From Gyrodactylus bullatarudis (taxonomy: Eukaryota; Platyhelminthes; Monogenea; Gyrodactylidea; Gyrodactylidae): a stretch of DNA of 64,000 nucleotides. The stretch lies in the NCBI GenBank assembly GCA_012064415.1, contig SSNU01000033.1, positions 62,001-126,000 of the forward strand, written 5' to 3'. Of this stretch, positions 11,601 through 25,100 are shown piece after piece. The notes under the pieces were generated by a model that had not been told where the DNA came from, did not search any database, and saw only the letters and a program-made list of their open reading frames with translations. The stretch's first letter is position 1. Each line of letters starts with the position of its first letter. The position numbers and the translations under genes are program-made.

Positions 11601-14600
11601 GTTAAATGTACCCCCTTTGTTCAAAAAAAATTCATGAATACTAAACCGAGGGTAACGAACTGAAACGATTTTTCATTGTTATTAAGGGAAAATAATAAGA
11701 TGAATAAATTGCTTGTTGAAAAAAGTCGTGAATCATCAATAAATCCTAATGTATTTCTTTAAAACCTCTACCCAAAGTTTTCATGGTTTTTTATCCTTGA
11801 TTAAACGAATAGGAATAAAATTAAGGGGCTTACGAATAAGAATTAAATGACCTTGGAAAATCAAAGATTTATCTACTACTGTGGTTAGCATTAATTGGTT
11901 CATGCTTGAAAATGTTTCCAATGTTGCTGACTGAAATTCATGCTAGGATTAAGAAAAAACCAATTTTTTTGGTGAATAAAGCTCTATTTTGGTTAGTTCT
12001 CTTTTTCAAAATTCCGTTTGACACCAAATATCTATTTTTTCAAAGTTAGAGCTGAAATTATTAATTGATTTTAAAGTGGCAAAATAATCAAAAGATTTCA
12101 CATGATCGAAATTAGACAAGAGAATAGATTGATGCCATTAAATTTACGACAGATACATCGTTTTTTGAGATTTTGAACTATCCAAAATTATTACTATCCA
12201 GTGAAAACGAACAAGAAATTAAGTAAAAACTCGCAAAAGATGATGAGATTGAAATTTGATTTTCATGTCCATTCGTGATCCTTAAAAGCGTCTTCTGATC
12301 ATTCTCAAAGCTTGAAAAGCTTGCCTATATTTTTACTTTTAAAGTAGACAAAAAAATCTTCCTAGAGTGAACCCTATACATCCCATGCAATGTACAGGAA
12401 ACACAAATGTTAAACTTTTAACTAGTAAAAACTACAACTTGTAATTATTCCATCTTGTAAATAGGTAGAATCCAGACAAAGATTCAAGAAAAAAATAACA
12501 AGAAAAGTAAGAAAGAAATTTTGTTCCAAATCTTCAATTAAGTGGAACCATCTGAAATTTGAAAAAAAATCCTCCAAATTACTTTTGTATAATCTAAACT
12601 ATAGGCTCTAACAATAATTATAAGTCGGATAAGAGAAAAAGAAATCTTCAAATTCTCAGAAGAATATTGAACTGGAACTTCTGATTAAGATTAATCTTTA
12701 TTGCACTCTTGATATGGATATTTTAACCTCAAGAGTTACCTTAAATGATATCCTCAAGTTTTGTTTGCGTGTGTATATCTATCTGTTGAATGACCTCTTC
12801 CATTTCTTTCAAATCACAACAAAATTTAAAGTTTCCTTTTCTCTTAAAAAAAGTGTGCATTCATACAAAAAACATTGAGATATTCTAGATGAATTTGGGA
12901 ATTTCTGAATTTTACAAAGTTTTTTTTAAGTAAAGAATTGGTGTCATTTTTCCCTTTTTTTATATTTCAGGATCATCATTAGTTAAGGGAACCAAAGGTA
13001 ATCCTATTTAAGACCACATTTATTACTTAAAAAGCAATAAACTAGGATTATACGAAATCAGTTCAATTTGACGGTTCTTTCAAAAATTTTGAGACCTTGA
13101 TGAAAAAATTAGATTTTTGTAAAAATCATAAGTTTTTAAATGAAAATAGCTGAAGAAGAGGACTTTATTGAAACTCCTTGTCGGTTTTTATATATCCGCA
13201 ACCAGTTGACCTTATAGACATGTAAAGGATAATGAAGGATGGAAAAAAAGAAAGTCATAAAGATAAGCAATCCTGGATGCATTTTGAGATGTATTGTGAT
13301 AAGCAGGATAATATACATGTTTGTATCTTATACAATACAATGTTGGCAATATAATTTTTCTTTATTTTTTTGAAAGTTTAATCGTTTGGAAAGATTTGGA
13401 TTACATGGAACATAAAAAGATATGAAATTTCATGACAAAAGTACATTTCTCTGTTTTTTTCTCCTTTGTTGTGTAGGCTTAACAAGAGGAAAAACTAACA
13501 AATAAATTGTAAATCATTTAAGAAAAAAACACAATTACTCTTCTATCCTCTGATCTAATACTTATAAATGCTTTGATAATTTATATGGTATTTTTTGTTA
13601 AATAGCAAAATGATTTATTTTCATACTAACAGAAAAACGTTTTTTTCAACTCACAGTGCATACAGACGAAATGCTGTGATCAACCTTTATTATCACGTCA
13701 TGTGAATTCTCACATTTGCATGTTGAAACCCGTATTCAATAAGAGATTCAAAAATATTCAATTTCATTTCTGTCTTTGTTTATAACAGATAAAAATTAAG
13801 ATCGAGTGAAAATTCTGACAGAATTATACAATTCGCCACTCTGACTTCAGAAAATTTTGAAAAAACTCTGAATTTTCCCTATATCTCTCAGAAGTCACAA
13901 TAAAATGAGCCGATCAAATGTTAAAATAAAAGAAACAAATATGACAAAAATTATTTCATTTCTTGAATTTCATAGAGGACCCAAATTTCAGTGACATCTT
14001 CAAATATATTTCTGGGAGTTAAAAGAAGTCTTTAGAATTTTCCTTCTCATTAAATACTCATACAGCCTAGAATTAATAAATAAAGATTACTGAGGAAAAT
14101 TTGATGGCATGAATTTAAAATTACAAAGATTATTGCAGGCAATTTTAGATCTAGAATTTTAGAACCTTGAAATAATTGGTAGGAACACAGATTTCATCTG
14201 ATTTAAATTAACCTGTTACTTTATGTCAAAATTGAAATCTTAATCGAGACAAACTTTTGAATTTTATACAAAAATGCAGGGGATGACAGTAAGGACGTTT
14301 GGGTGAAAGAGAAATTCACCATTTGAAGAAAAAAATTCTGAATAAAAATTATTTCTATGAAAAGTATGGTCATTCTCATTTGGCGCCAAAATCTCACTTT
14401 GAGCTGAAAATTTTTATTGGTTTGAAAGTGGGAGACTGATCGTAAGAGTTTTTTCAGGATCAAGATTAAATAATAAAGCTGAATAGTACCGTCAAATTAT
14501 TGACAGTTTCCCCATTTTCGAGAGATTTTGAATTATCAAAATTTCATTGATTTCCAACTTCATATCAATTAGCTTTATATAAACTAAGCTTATGTGTTCA

Positions 14601-17600
14601 AATAAACTATTCTTATAATCTTCAACTACCTATGTGAGTTTTTCACTTTTCTCTCCCCTGTTGCTACTCATTGGAGAGTTTGATATTGGGAGTGATATTC
14701 ATTGACTTTTACTATTTCTTTCATAATTTTTAAATTAATATCTTTAATGAATTCTTAACTTATATCATTATTAAAGTATTGCCACTGATGATGTTTTTTG
14801 AAATGTACAATGTACATATGGCCTTAATATATCTTGATTGTAATTCTATTAATATGATTATAAGTAGATTTTCGGACGTGTTTGAAAATTTACGTGAATA
14901 TTTAAATCACAATAATCGAGACAAGCTTCAGTAGTTTACTTCCATGTTGAAAAATAAAACTTCAATCAAGAAATCCAAATTTCTATTCATAATTTTAGCC
15001 AGTGTACAAGCTGTCTACATAAGTTCTTATATTTTTAATCTACATGAATTATAATTTCTCGTACAACCGGGCATTATTAATCAATGGTGTGTGGTTAAGA
15101 ACCCTTAAAGTCTGGTAAAAAACCAACATAGTCAAGTATAATTGATGGAAGATCAAAAGAGTTTTAATAAAATGTTTGATTACAATACCAACATGAGAGT
15201 TTTCCCATCAAAAATTTTAATAGTTTTAAACAACTGAGTTATAAGTTTACCCATGAACCAAAACAACTTGAGGAGATGAAAAGGCTTTTCGAACTTCTCC
15301 CAAATTAGCCGAACTTTTTACAGCAAATTTGAAAATTTGACATTTTCAATTGAAATTATGCATATCTAGAATAAAATTTTTCTTCTTCAATTAAATGATC
15401 AGGTATTAATTTTCTCGGATCATCAGATTTTAATTGGATTTCTATTAATAGCAGTTAGATGGATCATTAAATAAAAATCCGATGATGAGGTGATTCTCTA
15501 AATCTAATTTAACAAATTTGTCCAATCGCGTTCTGATCAACTTACTTTGAAGTATAAGAAAATAATTCCACTCAAAAAATGTAAACTTGTTCATATTATT
15601 TTGAATTTTCTAATAGTAAAAACTGACCCGATTAATCTGCATTTTCGTATGCTAGAGATTTTCATAAGAACTACAAATTTTGCATCGCTGTAAATCAATA
15701 ATTTCTTTATAGACGGTAATAACAAAGTTAAGTTGTAATTGAAAACTTTCGGTATGAATGAAATACTAATTGTATTTATTAATTAGACAGAAAAAAAATT
15801 TCTCCCCCTAGAAGAGACAGGTGTAACATGTTCTACTTAGAATAAACTTATCTTTATTCTCATCAATAAGCTTTTGAATTTCTAATATAATATTGTAGAG
15901 AAGTTTAATAAATATTTCTTGAAACCCTGAAGATAAAGAGAGATGTATCTAGGCAGATTAATTACCATTAAATCCCCAAAATTTTGAATGGAAAAAAAGT
16001 TTTTAAAATTGTTGATATATTTCACGAGACAACAACTGCCAGTAGGAAGAGAGAGAGTCTTTCAGACATGTTTCCGTTGTCATGTGGAAAAGGAATGCTT
16101 AATACCTTCCCTTAAATTTAATTTGGGCATTTTCCTTTGTAATTTTTTGTTAAAATGACAGAGAAAGTTAGCCAGCTTAAACTTTTTCTTGATAATAAAA
16201 TAATAAATCAGACTATGAAATACTCAAATACAAGAAAAATTTGGACATGAAAATAATTTATTCAGATATGAAATATATTTCATAACTGTTCATCTTAAAA
16301 AGTTGATGAAACTGATTATTTACTGAAGAACTGATTAAAATCTGTATGTTATTTTAGATCAGAATTACTTGATCAAAATTAAAGTGGAACGCCATGGGAT
16401 TTGATGATACAAGCAAGGCAGATTTTTTGAAATTTCCAGTGTTGAAAAATTATTATCTTTGCCACTTGGACTTTATTAGACCTTCATGAAAATGTTTGAA
16501 AATGAATGATTTCGAAAATTTTTGATGGTTCCAGATATATGAAACGATTAAATCCGTATATATCGTATTTGACGACAGAAGTTTGGAGGAATTTGCTATT
16601 TTTTTGGAAAAAAAACCAAACCTTTAAATTTTGGGTCAGTTTTCTTCGTGATAATTGGGAAATCTAGTTGGATTTCTGAATTTCTGGGGCCAAATCCAGA
16701 ATCTTTGTCTATTGATGATTCTAAACATCAACATTTAATAGTTTCAAATGTAGATGAAAAAGCGGAAATTTGGCGCATTTTCAAACAAATTTTTAGATCT
16801 GGAATTGACGATTTGAAAATTTCCTGACAGTTTAGTTAAAATTCACCCCAGAAAACTTTTGCTGTTATTTTTGATATTATAATCTTGTTAGTATGATAAA
16901 TAATTTCCAAACAAGAGGAGAGGAAATTCGCCCTTAGCACTAGAGAATAATTTTACATTCAATATCAAAAGGATTCATCAAACTTTCTCTCATGAATGAA
17001 TGGATGATTCGTCAACTTTTGTGTTGACCATTGTAAAACTTTATCTGTAATTTATTTATTTAAACGAAGGAGTAGTTTATGAATCATCGAAATGAATGCT
17101 AGCTTTGAACAACTTGAAAAGGGAAAGATGGACAATCGAATAACTATCAGATAACATTTTCCTGTTATCAGTTTTATTAAGTCCTCTGATCTGTAGATAC
17201 ATTTTGGCATCGAAAGCAGTTTTAATTAAAATTTCCTATTCCTTCTTTACACGGTAGAAGAAATTTTTTATTGATATGAAAGCGGGAAGTAGGATCCTGC
17301 AGAATTCTTATTTTCAGAAGGGTTCTTATAAATTTAAATCTTGCACCAAAATATTTGGTTAAAGTAAAATAACTGCATTTAATGTTTTTATAGATAAAGT
17401 TTCTTGTAAATTACCATCAATTTTGTCATTATCTATAACAGGCTGCAGTAAATTAACCAGATATAGTTTTTTTATAGAAATATTTAATTATCTTTTGTTT
17501 AAGTTAATTATGAAAATCGCACAAGATTTATTTTGGTTCTGATTCTGAAGGATCCTAGCGGGAGGGCGGCCAAAAGAAGTTTTTCAGGATCATGATTAGA

Positions 17601-18968
17601 TAAGTAAATCAACTATTCTAAATCTGATCTAAGGTATAATCACATTATCGTTCGGTAGTTGAATTTCGATTTTTTGGTCATTTTCATTACTTGAAAATCA
17701 ATAAAATTTCGGTAACTCAAAATTCTTCAAAAATGGTTGAGCTGTTGGAAATTTGACGATGATATTCAACCTGTACATTTTTCGAATCTCAATGTTTTTT
17801 ATTTTGATTTCGAAGATTAAACGCCTTAAAATGCGATAAAAATTAGATAATTGATTCGATTATGGCCAAAAAAGTTCACCGGAATTCAGAAAACGGTCTA
17901 ATTCCGGCTTGATTGAATTTTTTCCGAAATCCTTTTCTATTTAACAGATTATGGAATTCAAAAAATTGTTCCTTTCCGCTGAAAAATATTTAGTTTTTTC
18001 GTAAAAATAAGCTTTATCTTCAGTTGTTGTTATTAAAAATTCTGATCGAGTTATGGGCAAATTACGTAATACTGTATCATTATGTACAATTGTACTCGAA
18101 TGTACAATTATTGGACAATTGGTAAAAGTCTAGACGGCAAAAATGGAAAGAAATGAGGTTGTGTTTGAAAATCTTTTGAGAAAAGGATATAGCATATTTA
18201 ATTTTTTTCTCGTATAATTTTGATCCTAACGAATTTCGAAACAAGTCCATTTTTACCTCAACGGTACCAAATAGAGAAATAAATATTTTCTGATTATAAA
18301 CGATGCAGTCTGAAATTGAAAAAAATAAGAACGTGTTAGATTTCTTTTTGGAAAAATAATAATTCTACATGTTGAACTAAAAACAAAGAGAGATTTTGTC
18401 CAAATTTCATGTTATAAATTTAGAAATGCATTCAATTTAATGTAAAAATCTAAGCATTTTCATGATGGCAGTAGTTAAAAAACTCACTGGCAATACACTG
18501 GATGATTCCTGTTATTGAGAATGTGCTTCTCTCGAATATTTCCCGTTTGAAGAATGACAAACAAATCATTATTGAAGCGGGAATCAAAAGGATATATCCA
18601 AAACTTATTAAACTAGTCGATAAAATGAATGGACCACTAGCCAGAGCATACGAGTCCCCGTGGCCATAAATGCTCAAGTTGCAAGTAAACACTTTCTCTA
18701 TCAATGTAGCATTCTTGGCAATACAGTTGTACTGACAACGAAATATCGGGCCGATTGAAGGAGGCTCATGACTAATTTTTACCAAGTCATAATTATTTTG
18801 ATCAAAGCATTGGGTTAATTTAAGACTCTCATCGCTTAGTTCACGTTGTAACCATTGTGGATTGAGAATGCTCACTGTGAGCAGGGTGAATGAGGCAAAA
18901 CTGCATATGAACCAACTAATGAGGGCAGATGAGATTACAATATGAGGCATTTCATGAATGAATAACAT
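5630..18968 (-). CDS. LHFPL-family tetraspan membrane protein
   Basis: Three exons far apart encode 245 residues: 18968-18488, 6043-5930 and 5772-5630, with introns of 12,444 and 157 nt; both junctions are phase 1 and use clean GTGAGT/ACAG and GTAAGT/TCAG signals. LHFPL proteins (LHFPL2-5, Drosophila Tmhs) are four-pass membrane proteins that assist mechanotransduction channels or GABA-A receptors. The family signature is visible: a first membrane segment near residues 9-32 followed by LTVSILNPQW; a Cys-rich first extracellular loop (CFDQ, CQYNC, CNLSIYGHGD); a second helix at about 112-136; then LAGLVLWPAGWDS, VCGGSATRYHVGNC and a last helix in exon 3. The stop (TGA) is at 5632-5630. The ATG at 18968 gives only 8 residues before the first helix, which is typical. 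The large intron is filled with repeats. Which LHFPL paralogue it represents cannot be settled by eye. Confidence 0.8.
6740..6985 (-). repeat. MITE family C, partial copy
   Basis: This segment matches the reverse complement of the left two thirds of the element at 52543-52959. It has GGTGAAATGAGA, CAATCAGCTTAACCAATG, TTGCATTGTGATAGTATTCA, GGGGTAGAGTCTGAA and the terminal TTATGAGTTCAGAACC. The opposite arm is hardly recognisable (only AAGTTTAGAGAAA near 6712). Confidence 0.7.
8122..8580 (+). repeat. Palindromic MITE family A, copy 1
   Basis: Begins TAGTTGACATGAAGATGAGA, which also starts the copy at 26437 and, inverted, ends the copy near 34433. It contains a left arm with AAGCAATTCAATACTGATGT and GGATCAAGATTAGACGAA and an inverted, degenerate right arm around 8500-8580. 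Non-coding. Confidence 0.6.
8801..8823. repeat. (TAA)n microsatellite
   Basis: About seven uninterrupted ATA/TAA units in the LHFPL intron. Confidence 0.9.
9390..9570. repeat. Repeat family B, copy 1
   Basis: Shares AGAAGTTTTTCATGATC, GATTAGGAGTTGAATTTTGA, TTTTCACTGCTTGAAAATC and CCTCAAAAATGG with 17575-17745, with many substitutions. Shorter stretches of the same kind occur near 12075-12220 and 14430-14540. Confidence 0.5.
12070..12220. repeat. Repeat family B, degenerate copy
   Basis: AAAGTGGCAAAATAATCAAA, CATGATCGAAATTAGACAAG and TTTTTTGAGATTTTGAACT parallel the copies at 9390 and 14430. Non-coding. Confidence 0.35.
14370..14540. repeat. Repeat family B, degenerate copy
   Basis: Contains CATTTGGCGCCAAAATCTCA, then GTGGGAGACTGATC, TTTTTTCAGGATCAAGATTA and TTTTCGAGAGATTTTGAA, in the same order as related stretches at 9390, 17560 and 23690. 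Confidence 0.4.
16500..16830. repeat. Palindromic MITE family A, degenerate copy
   Basis: The right arm near 16680-16790 (GGGGCCAAATCCAGAATC, TTTGTCTATTGATGAT, GGAAATTTGGCGCATTTTC) corresponds to the right arm of the copy at 33880-34436. The left arm is poorly preserved. Confidence 0.4.
17560..18025. repeat. Family B copy followed by a family A end
   Basis: 17575-17770 parallels 9390-9570 (AGAAGTTTTTCAGGATCATG, TAGTTGAATTTCGATTTTTT, TTCATTACTTGAAAATC). 17840-18025 parallels the right end of family A (AAACGGTCTAATTCCGGCTT, CCGCTGAAAAATATTTAG, CTTTATCTTCAGTTG). They may be two elements side by side or one composite element. Confidence 0.45.
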
Positions 18969-19116
18969 GATATTTTCATATGTATTCTAGATTTTATTAT
19001 CTCATTAGAATATAACTGACAGCCAATCAGATTGAAGTAAACTTTAACCAATGAGAAAGTCACAAAGCAGGATGTATGTACATTACATTATTACATTCTA
19101 AAAAACAATGCAAATT

Positions 19117-22100
19117 TTAACTCTTCTTCCACATTGACAAAAAGTAAATCCATATAGACAAAACACTCCCAGAATAACCAGCCACATGAACAGCAAGACA
19201 AAATTGAGGTTCAACCTTGACTATTTGTTCTGATATTACTCTCGAGTTTGGTCCAATCAAGGAATGTAGACCTAACGATTTAACTTTGTTACAAATATCT
19301 TCTATACTTTGATAACCAAAATTCAATGGAAATCCGAATACATGATATCGTTCTGAAATTTTCTTCATCAATTCATTCGTCTCGTCATTGGTCAGAATAA
19401 AATTTTCAAGTCTAGAATAGAAATTAATAATGAATGTATTCTGAAATGATTGATGAAATTTTGATTTTTCGTAAATGTATAATTCACATAATTATTTTAA
19501 TATATATTTAGTTGACTAAAAACTCAAAATCTTTCTCCAGATAGTCAGGAACACTAATATTACACTAAAAACCTGTCAAGTAAAAGCTGAGAAATATGCT
19601 CTATAATCTCAAGTTTAGATAAAATCTTCACTAAGTTTTATAATAAAATTTATTAAAACTTAGGTCAATATTAGAATTCTCAGCCATGGTCATCCAAACG
19701 TTTCGACGGTGATTGTCTTCACACGCCTTCTTCAGTGGTACGACAAGTTTGTCAAAAAACAAATTACTATTTATATACTTTCATGATCTCATACCTATCA
19801 GTTTTATCCAATCAGATGAGAGAATAGAATAATACAAGAGGCTGACCTATGATAATAAAGTATAGATAATCAGAACAGAAAAGAGTTATAATTTTTCATC
19901 AGATTTAATCTAACTTCCTTCTTTTGCCAAAAAGCTGAATCCAACACTGCTCAATGTTCACTTCACTAACATTTCCGTTAAAAGTATCATTATTGCCTAT
20001 TTCTAGAGCTTCATGAATTAACCTCTTTCTAAAGTTTTTCTGCACACTAAGAATTTTAACCTCCTCAAAATTTATTTTATACCCATTATTGTTTAAGACA
20101 TGTTGAAAAACATGTGACTTATTATCATTTCTCAAAATACTGTTTTTATGTTCTTTGATTCTTGTTCAAAAATTCCTACCAGTTTGACCAATATAACTTT
20201 TATCACAGCAACACTTCAATTTATAAATACCACAGCCCTCAAAAATGTCCGAGAAATGGCTGAGAATTCTAATATTGACCTAAGTTTTAATAAATTTTAT
20301 TATAAAACTAATTTTAGATCATTTTTCTCTGATTTGGGAAAAAAATATTCACTCTTTTTAATAAATTTTATGATTTAGACCTGTATTTTTTGAAAAAATG
20401 TATTTAATCATGAACCTCTTCCATATTTAGTCAGATTTCGATATCTTGGTCATTTTCACGGCTCTCATTTTCATTATCCAAGAGTAATGACGTGTCTATG
20501 AAAAATAAAATGGTTCTTTATTTATTTCCATAAATCATAGAAACAGGAGGACATTCTAGCGCTTGATATTTGTATATTTCACAATGAATTTTCTATCAGA
20601 ATATAGCCGTTATGAGCGAGATCAAAATCTCATCTACCTCTAATGGTTATGAAGTGTAGACATTGAAATCAATCGCTTAAAAACCCATAGTTTGAAAAAG
20701 GACTAATTTAGCGGAAACTGCAAATTCAATTATTAGAAAAATGCATCAATTTTTTCGAGTTCCTGATAAATAATTTTCTGTATACTCTCTTATAAAATCG
20801 AATAACTTAAGCTTAGGAGATTTGATGTTAAAGGGTACTTCTTTCGTTACATAGGAAAAAATTAGATACAAGGAAAAATGTAAAAGCTTGAAACTTTTCA
20901 GCGTATGTCAAAAACATTTGATTGGATCTATAGATGAAAATTTGTAAAGTTGACACTCTCAGCTATTCATGTGATGTCTTCATTGAAATATTTAATTTCG
21001 GGCTTTGACGATCAACTTTATGACGTAACTCTACAACTTCAAATAAATTAAGAGGATAGTTTTCAAGTGAATATTAGTAAAAGTAGATTCAATCGAAATA
21101 TAACCAACCCTTTCCCAGTCTCTCCAAGACTTATATACTACAATACAATAATAAACAGTAAAGTACCTTCTTCAAGTTTGATTTTCCAACAAATTATCTA
21201 ATTGGTTTTAAGGTTTGTTAAATTTCGAATGTTATTTTAGATTTGAATCACAAATCATTTAGATCATTGCTTTGATTTTGAGTTTCCATAGAATAATTTT
21301 ATTTTTACAACACGATAAAAAGCTTTTGTACTCGTTAGACCTTCTAAATACAACTATACTAACTTTTTCCAAGTTTATATTAAATGAACTAAGCAGCATT
21401 GAGTGAATAAATTTAACAATTTTTCTTATTTTCACAGAACTCGCTTCATACCATTTTGCCAACTTCTACCCAAATGATTAATAGAAATGAACTTTAACCC
21501 TTTCGGTGCAGAGAATATTCCAAAACCAAAATTTAGCTATGAAGATACCAAGTTATTTGGCCAAAAAATTACTAATGCAAGTTCACATTTGGAGCTTCAA
21601 TTTAAACTTTAATTGATCCAGAAACCTATCAAACTGGTAGATTTATGAAGGTTCAAAAAAATTGGAAAATGAACATATATGTCCATCGGCACCGAAAGGG
21701 TTAATTAAAAAGCTTATCTAACATCATTTTTATACTAACTTTTCGAGAGTGATTGTTAGCTCCTCGAGAAACTCATAATTCATTCTTGTCACTTTTCCGG
21801 ACCGCCATTCAATAAGATAATCCCTCAGGATTGATTCAATATCATATTTTAAACTCTTCAAATCTTTTTGATTTATCTGGAGATATATGATGTCTCTATT
21901 CTGAAGAGAATAGATTTCCAACTCATTTTGCACCGATTGACTGACAAAGAGAGGCATCCAACATTTTCTATCTTCAAATTTCCAAATAATTTGACTTGGC
22001 TTTCCACTCAACTGAATGTTCGCCCAGATATTACGGTTGTTAAACACCATCCACACTTCATCGATATTGTTCCTTTCATCAGTCACAGAGAGACTTGTGA

Positions 22101-25100
22101 AACTTTTCAAATTCCACATTCTTAAAGGTCCATTGTTTGTTGGCTTGATGAGGACTACCAGCTTTTTTCCTTCAGTATATGAGTAGCCATTTAGTAAAAA
22201 GACCTCTTCTATTTCAGATTTTTCACCAAGCTGTTCCATCAAGTAGAGCAAGTAGCAAGCAAAAAGGACAATATGCTCTTCCTCATCTCCACTAAGCATT
22301 TTCAGGAATTGCTAAAGAAAAATACATTTGCATATTAAAAGAAGGTTGTTCATCAATAACGCTCACTTCACAAGAACACCAGACATCTTTTGGCCCAGAG
22401 AATAAGAACTGATCTGAAGAATTTGGAATTAGCGAAACATAACGAGCCAGTCGTCTCTGAGTAAAAAAAAATTAGCACGCATAGTGAAATCAATATATAT
22501 TGGATCTCAAGAAACCCAGAGAAAGGTAGTTTTAGTTGATTTTAGGTGATTTTAGTTTTGGAGATGTTGTCCCAAAAAATTATCTACTTTAGACCCTTGA
22601 AATGGCTAACTTTTTTATATTCTAAGAGATGACTTCAAGGTTATTATATTTTTGAATTCTACGGGTAGAGTTTCTCCAAAGGAGATTTTTTCTTTAAGTT
22701 AAATTGTAAAACACACCATTAACCTTTGCATATCAATTGTATTGTCTTGATTTTGAATTTCTTCGCTGAATTCTTTCGGTATGATAACAGGTGCGAGAAA
22801 TCGAGTGATCAAAACTTCTTGACATTCTGTGTCAAGAACAGTAGCAAATATTTCCCTTGTTTTCAACAATTTCCTCATCAATTGTGTGTATTGTGCCAGC
22901 CAGACTTTGATACTCGTCATTGTTTTAATTGTCTCGAGTGTGGGAAATTCAATTTGATCCTCGTCATTTTCAAAAGAGGCTATTGTACTTTTGGATAGGA
23001 ATGGATCAAATGTTATCATTGCATTTATTGAAGAGCATTTGTTGGGGTTAACAACTTCATAGCCAACGAGAGGTTCTGGGATTTTCAATTGAAAATTGCC
23101 ATCCAGCTAAAAAAATAGAGAAAATTTATTTCCTAGAAAACTATTTCATTTAAGAAGACGAATGAAACTTGTTTTTAGTAAAAGCATGTCCAATGGATTC
23201 CTATAATTTATTCTTGATGCAACCTTTTTTTTAAATAAACATGTAAAGATAAAAGCCATCTCTAAAATTACTACAAAATCTCAGTCGGGTATGGTTATTG
23301 TTGAAAGACATGGTAAAAGTACTTTTACGGATAGATGCTTTGCTGAATGAAAAAAAGTGTTATTGCGTCAAAAGTATACGACTAGGAATACATTCACATG
23401 ACAACTGTTCATCGATGTGGCATTACGAAAAGTGGAACTTATTTAAATTATAACTAGTTTATAAATTAGGTAAATTAATAATTTAAGACACATTTATTCC
23501 TTTAATAAAATTGCGTTCAAGTAAAAAAGGCCAAAATTGTGTGTAAAGATCACTAGGGATGTGAGAAATTATTTTCAAACAAAAATAACAAATAAGATTC
23601 TAAGGACCAAGTTATAAAGGAATTTCAACATAGTTTCATGATTGATATCAATCTCGCACTTTTAACATTTAAAATTTTCAAAATTTGAATTGGCGCCAAA
23701 TCCTCATTTTTATAAATCAAGATTTCATTTTTAGGATCACAATCTGGAAGAAAAATTGAATATGAGATTTCAAGATCAAAAATTCGGCAAACATGGGAGG
23801 TTATTCAGAAATTAAATGGGTGATTCAATCAAGGCCTAATTTTGATCAACCTTTCAATCTGAAATCAATTAACCCTCATACGGATAGAAAAAAAATGTTC
23901 AGCTCAAAGATGGTGAAAAATGAAATCTGGAACTGAGTCGAAATTCAGGAAATATCCGTATTTTTAAATATCATAAAAATTTCCTAGTAATAAAATTGTG
24001 ATCTAGGAAAATCTTCATTATTTCGTATTTTTGAAAGAATAATACATTTCCGAATCCTCTTCCAGTCGTTTCGGTACTGAGATAGTCATGTAACTCCTTC
24101 TCATCCACTGTTGTTGTTAATAAATTTTTCTTGGTAAAACTTGAAAAGAATGTAAGTTTGAAGGAAAATTAGATTTTTTCCCATTGCACTCAATGTTATC
24201 TTTACGTCAGGAAAAGAAAATTCAACTAGAACAGAAAATTTATTTTATTCAAAAATATTTTCTTCCACATGATTCAAATTTGCTTAAGGTTTTAACAATC
24301 TATTTGTCTATAATCTTTCATTGATGTCACTCAAGGTGCCATCACCATTTCTTAATACAAGGAGATAATTTTGTTACAAACTATAAATTTTAGTACCGAA
24401 ACGTATTGATAGGGCTCTAGAAAATGGCCGATATTCTTTTGATTTATACTTTTATTGTGAATTCGATTATAATTCTGGAATAATACAGTCCCCCTCTATT
24501 AATTTTAGTCTAATTTGGTACCCTGAAGGCAATAACTTTTGTCTCTTATAGAGGATACTGAAAATTGGTACCGAACAATTTTTTTTTAATTTTGATAAAT
24601 TTTTCTGTCTTAATGACAACCCTTTTGCAAATCAGGCTCAAAGGTTGGAAGAAGTTATCTGTTTATTAGAGCACCGCTCAACCAAAAACGATTCTGATGG
24701 TTTATATTTATACAGTAGTAATAAGCAGATACAGCAAATATAAGTTATGAAAAAAGTTGACATTTTTTCGAAATATCTGCAGCCAATCAGATTTGAACTT
24801 AATTTATCAATTTGTAATACCTTAACACTTGGGTCACTTTAACATATTATCTTACTTCTTTTCCATATTGGATCATTTTCATGCTAATCTCTAACCCTCG
24901 CCCTGGAAATGACTAAAATATCATAGAAAAATCAATACAACTGGGGTATGTAGGGACCACATTTCCAGGGCGAGGGTTAAGTCCTGAAAAATCAAATCAA
25001 ATGTCTCAGAGCAGTTCTCTACTGTTTATCAATTACTTAGCAAAACTTATATCCCTAATTAATATTCAGCTATTTTCCATAGATAGTCAGACCCAGATCA

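Larger units (their letters stand above)
6044..18487. other. 12.4-kb repeat-rich intron of the LHFPL gene
   Basis: I find no convincing coding exon here; open frames are short and without family similarity. What I see is a run of small AT-rich palindromic repeats (families A, B and C, listed separately), a (TAA)n tract and long stretches of unclassified AT-rich DNA. The stretches 6990-8120, 9600-12050, 12340-13780 and 14550-16490 hold nothing I can name. Confidence 0.6.

Noticed and set aside
19699..19735. Complete hammerhead ribozyme in the Penelope-like fragment
   Set aside because: CTGAAGA and GAAA are present with a possible stem II, but no stem III or cleavage site could be paired.
24040..24420. 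GTACCGAAACG sequences resembling Penelope terminal or hammerhead 3' core
   Set aside because: No CTGANGA partner or stem could be fitted; the similarity is a few bases.
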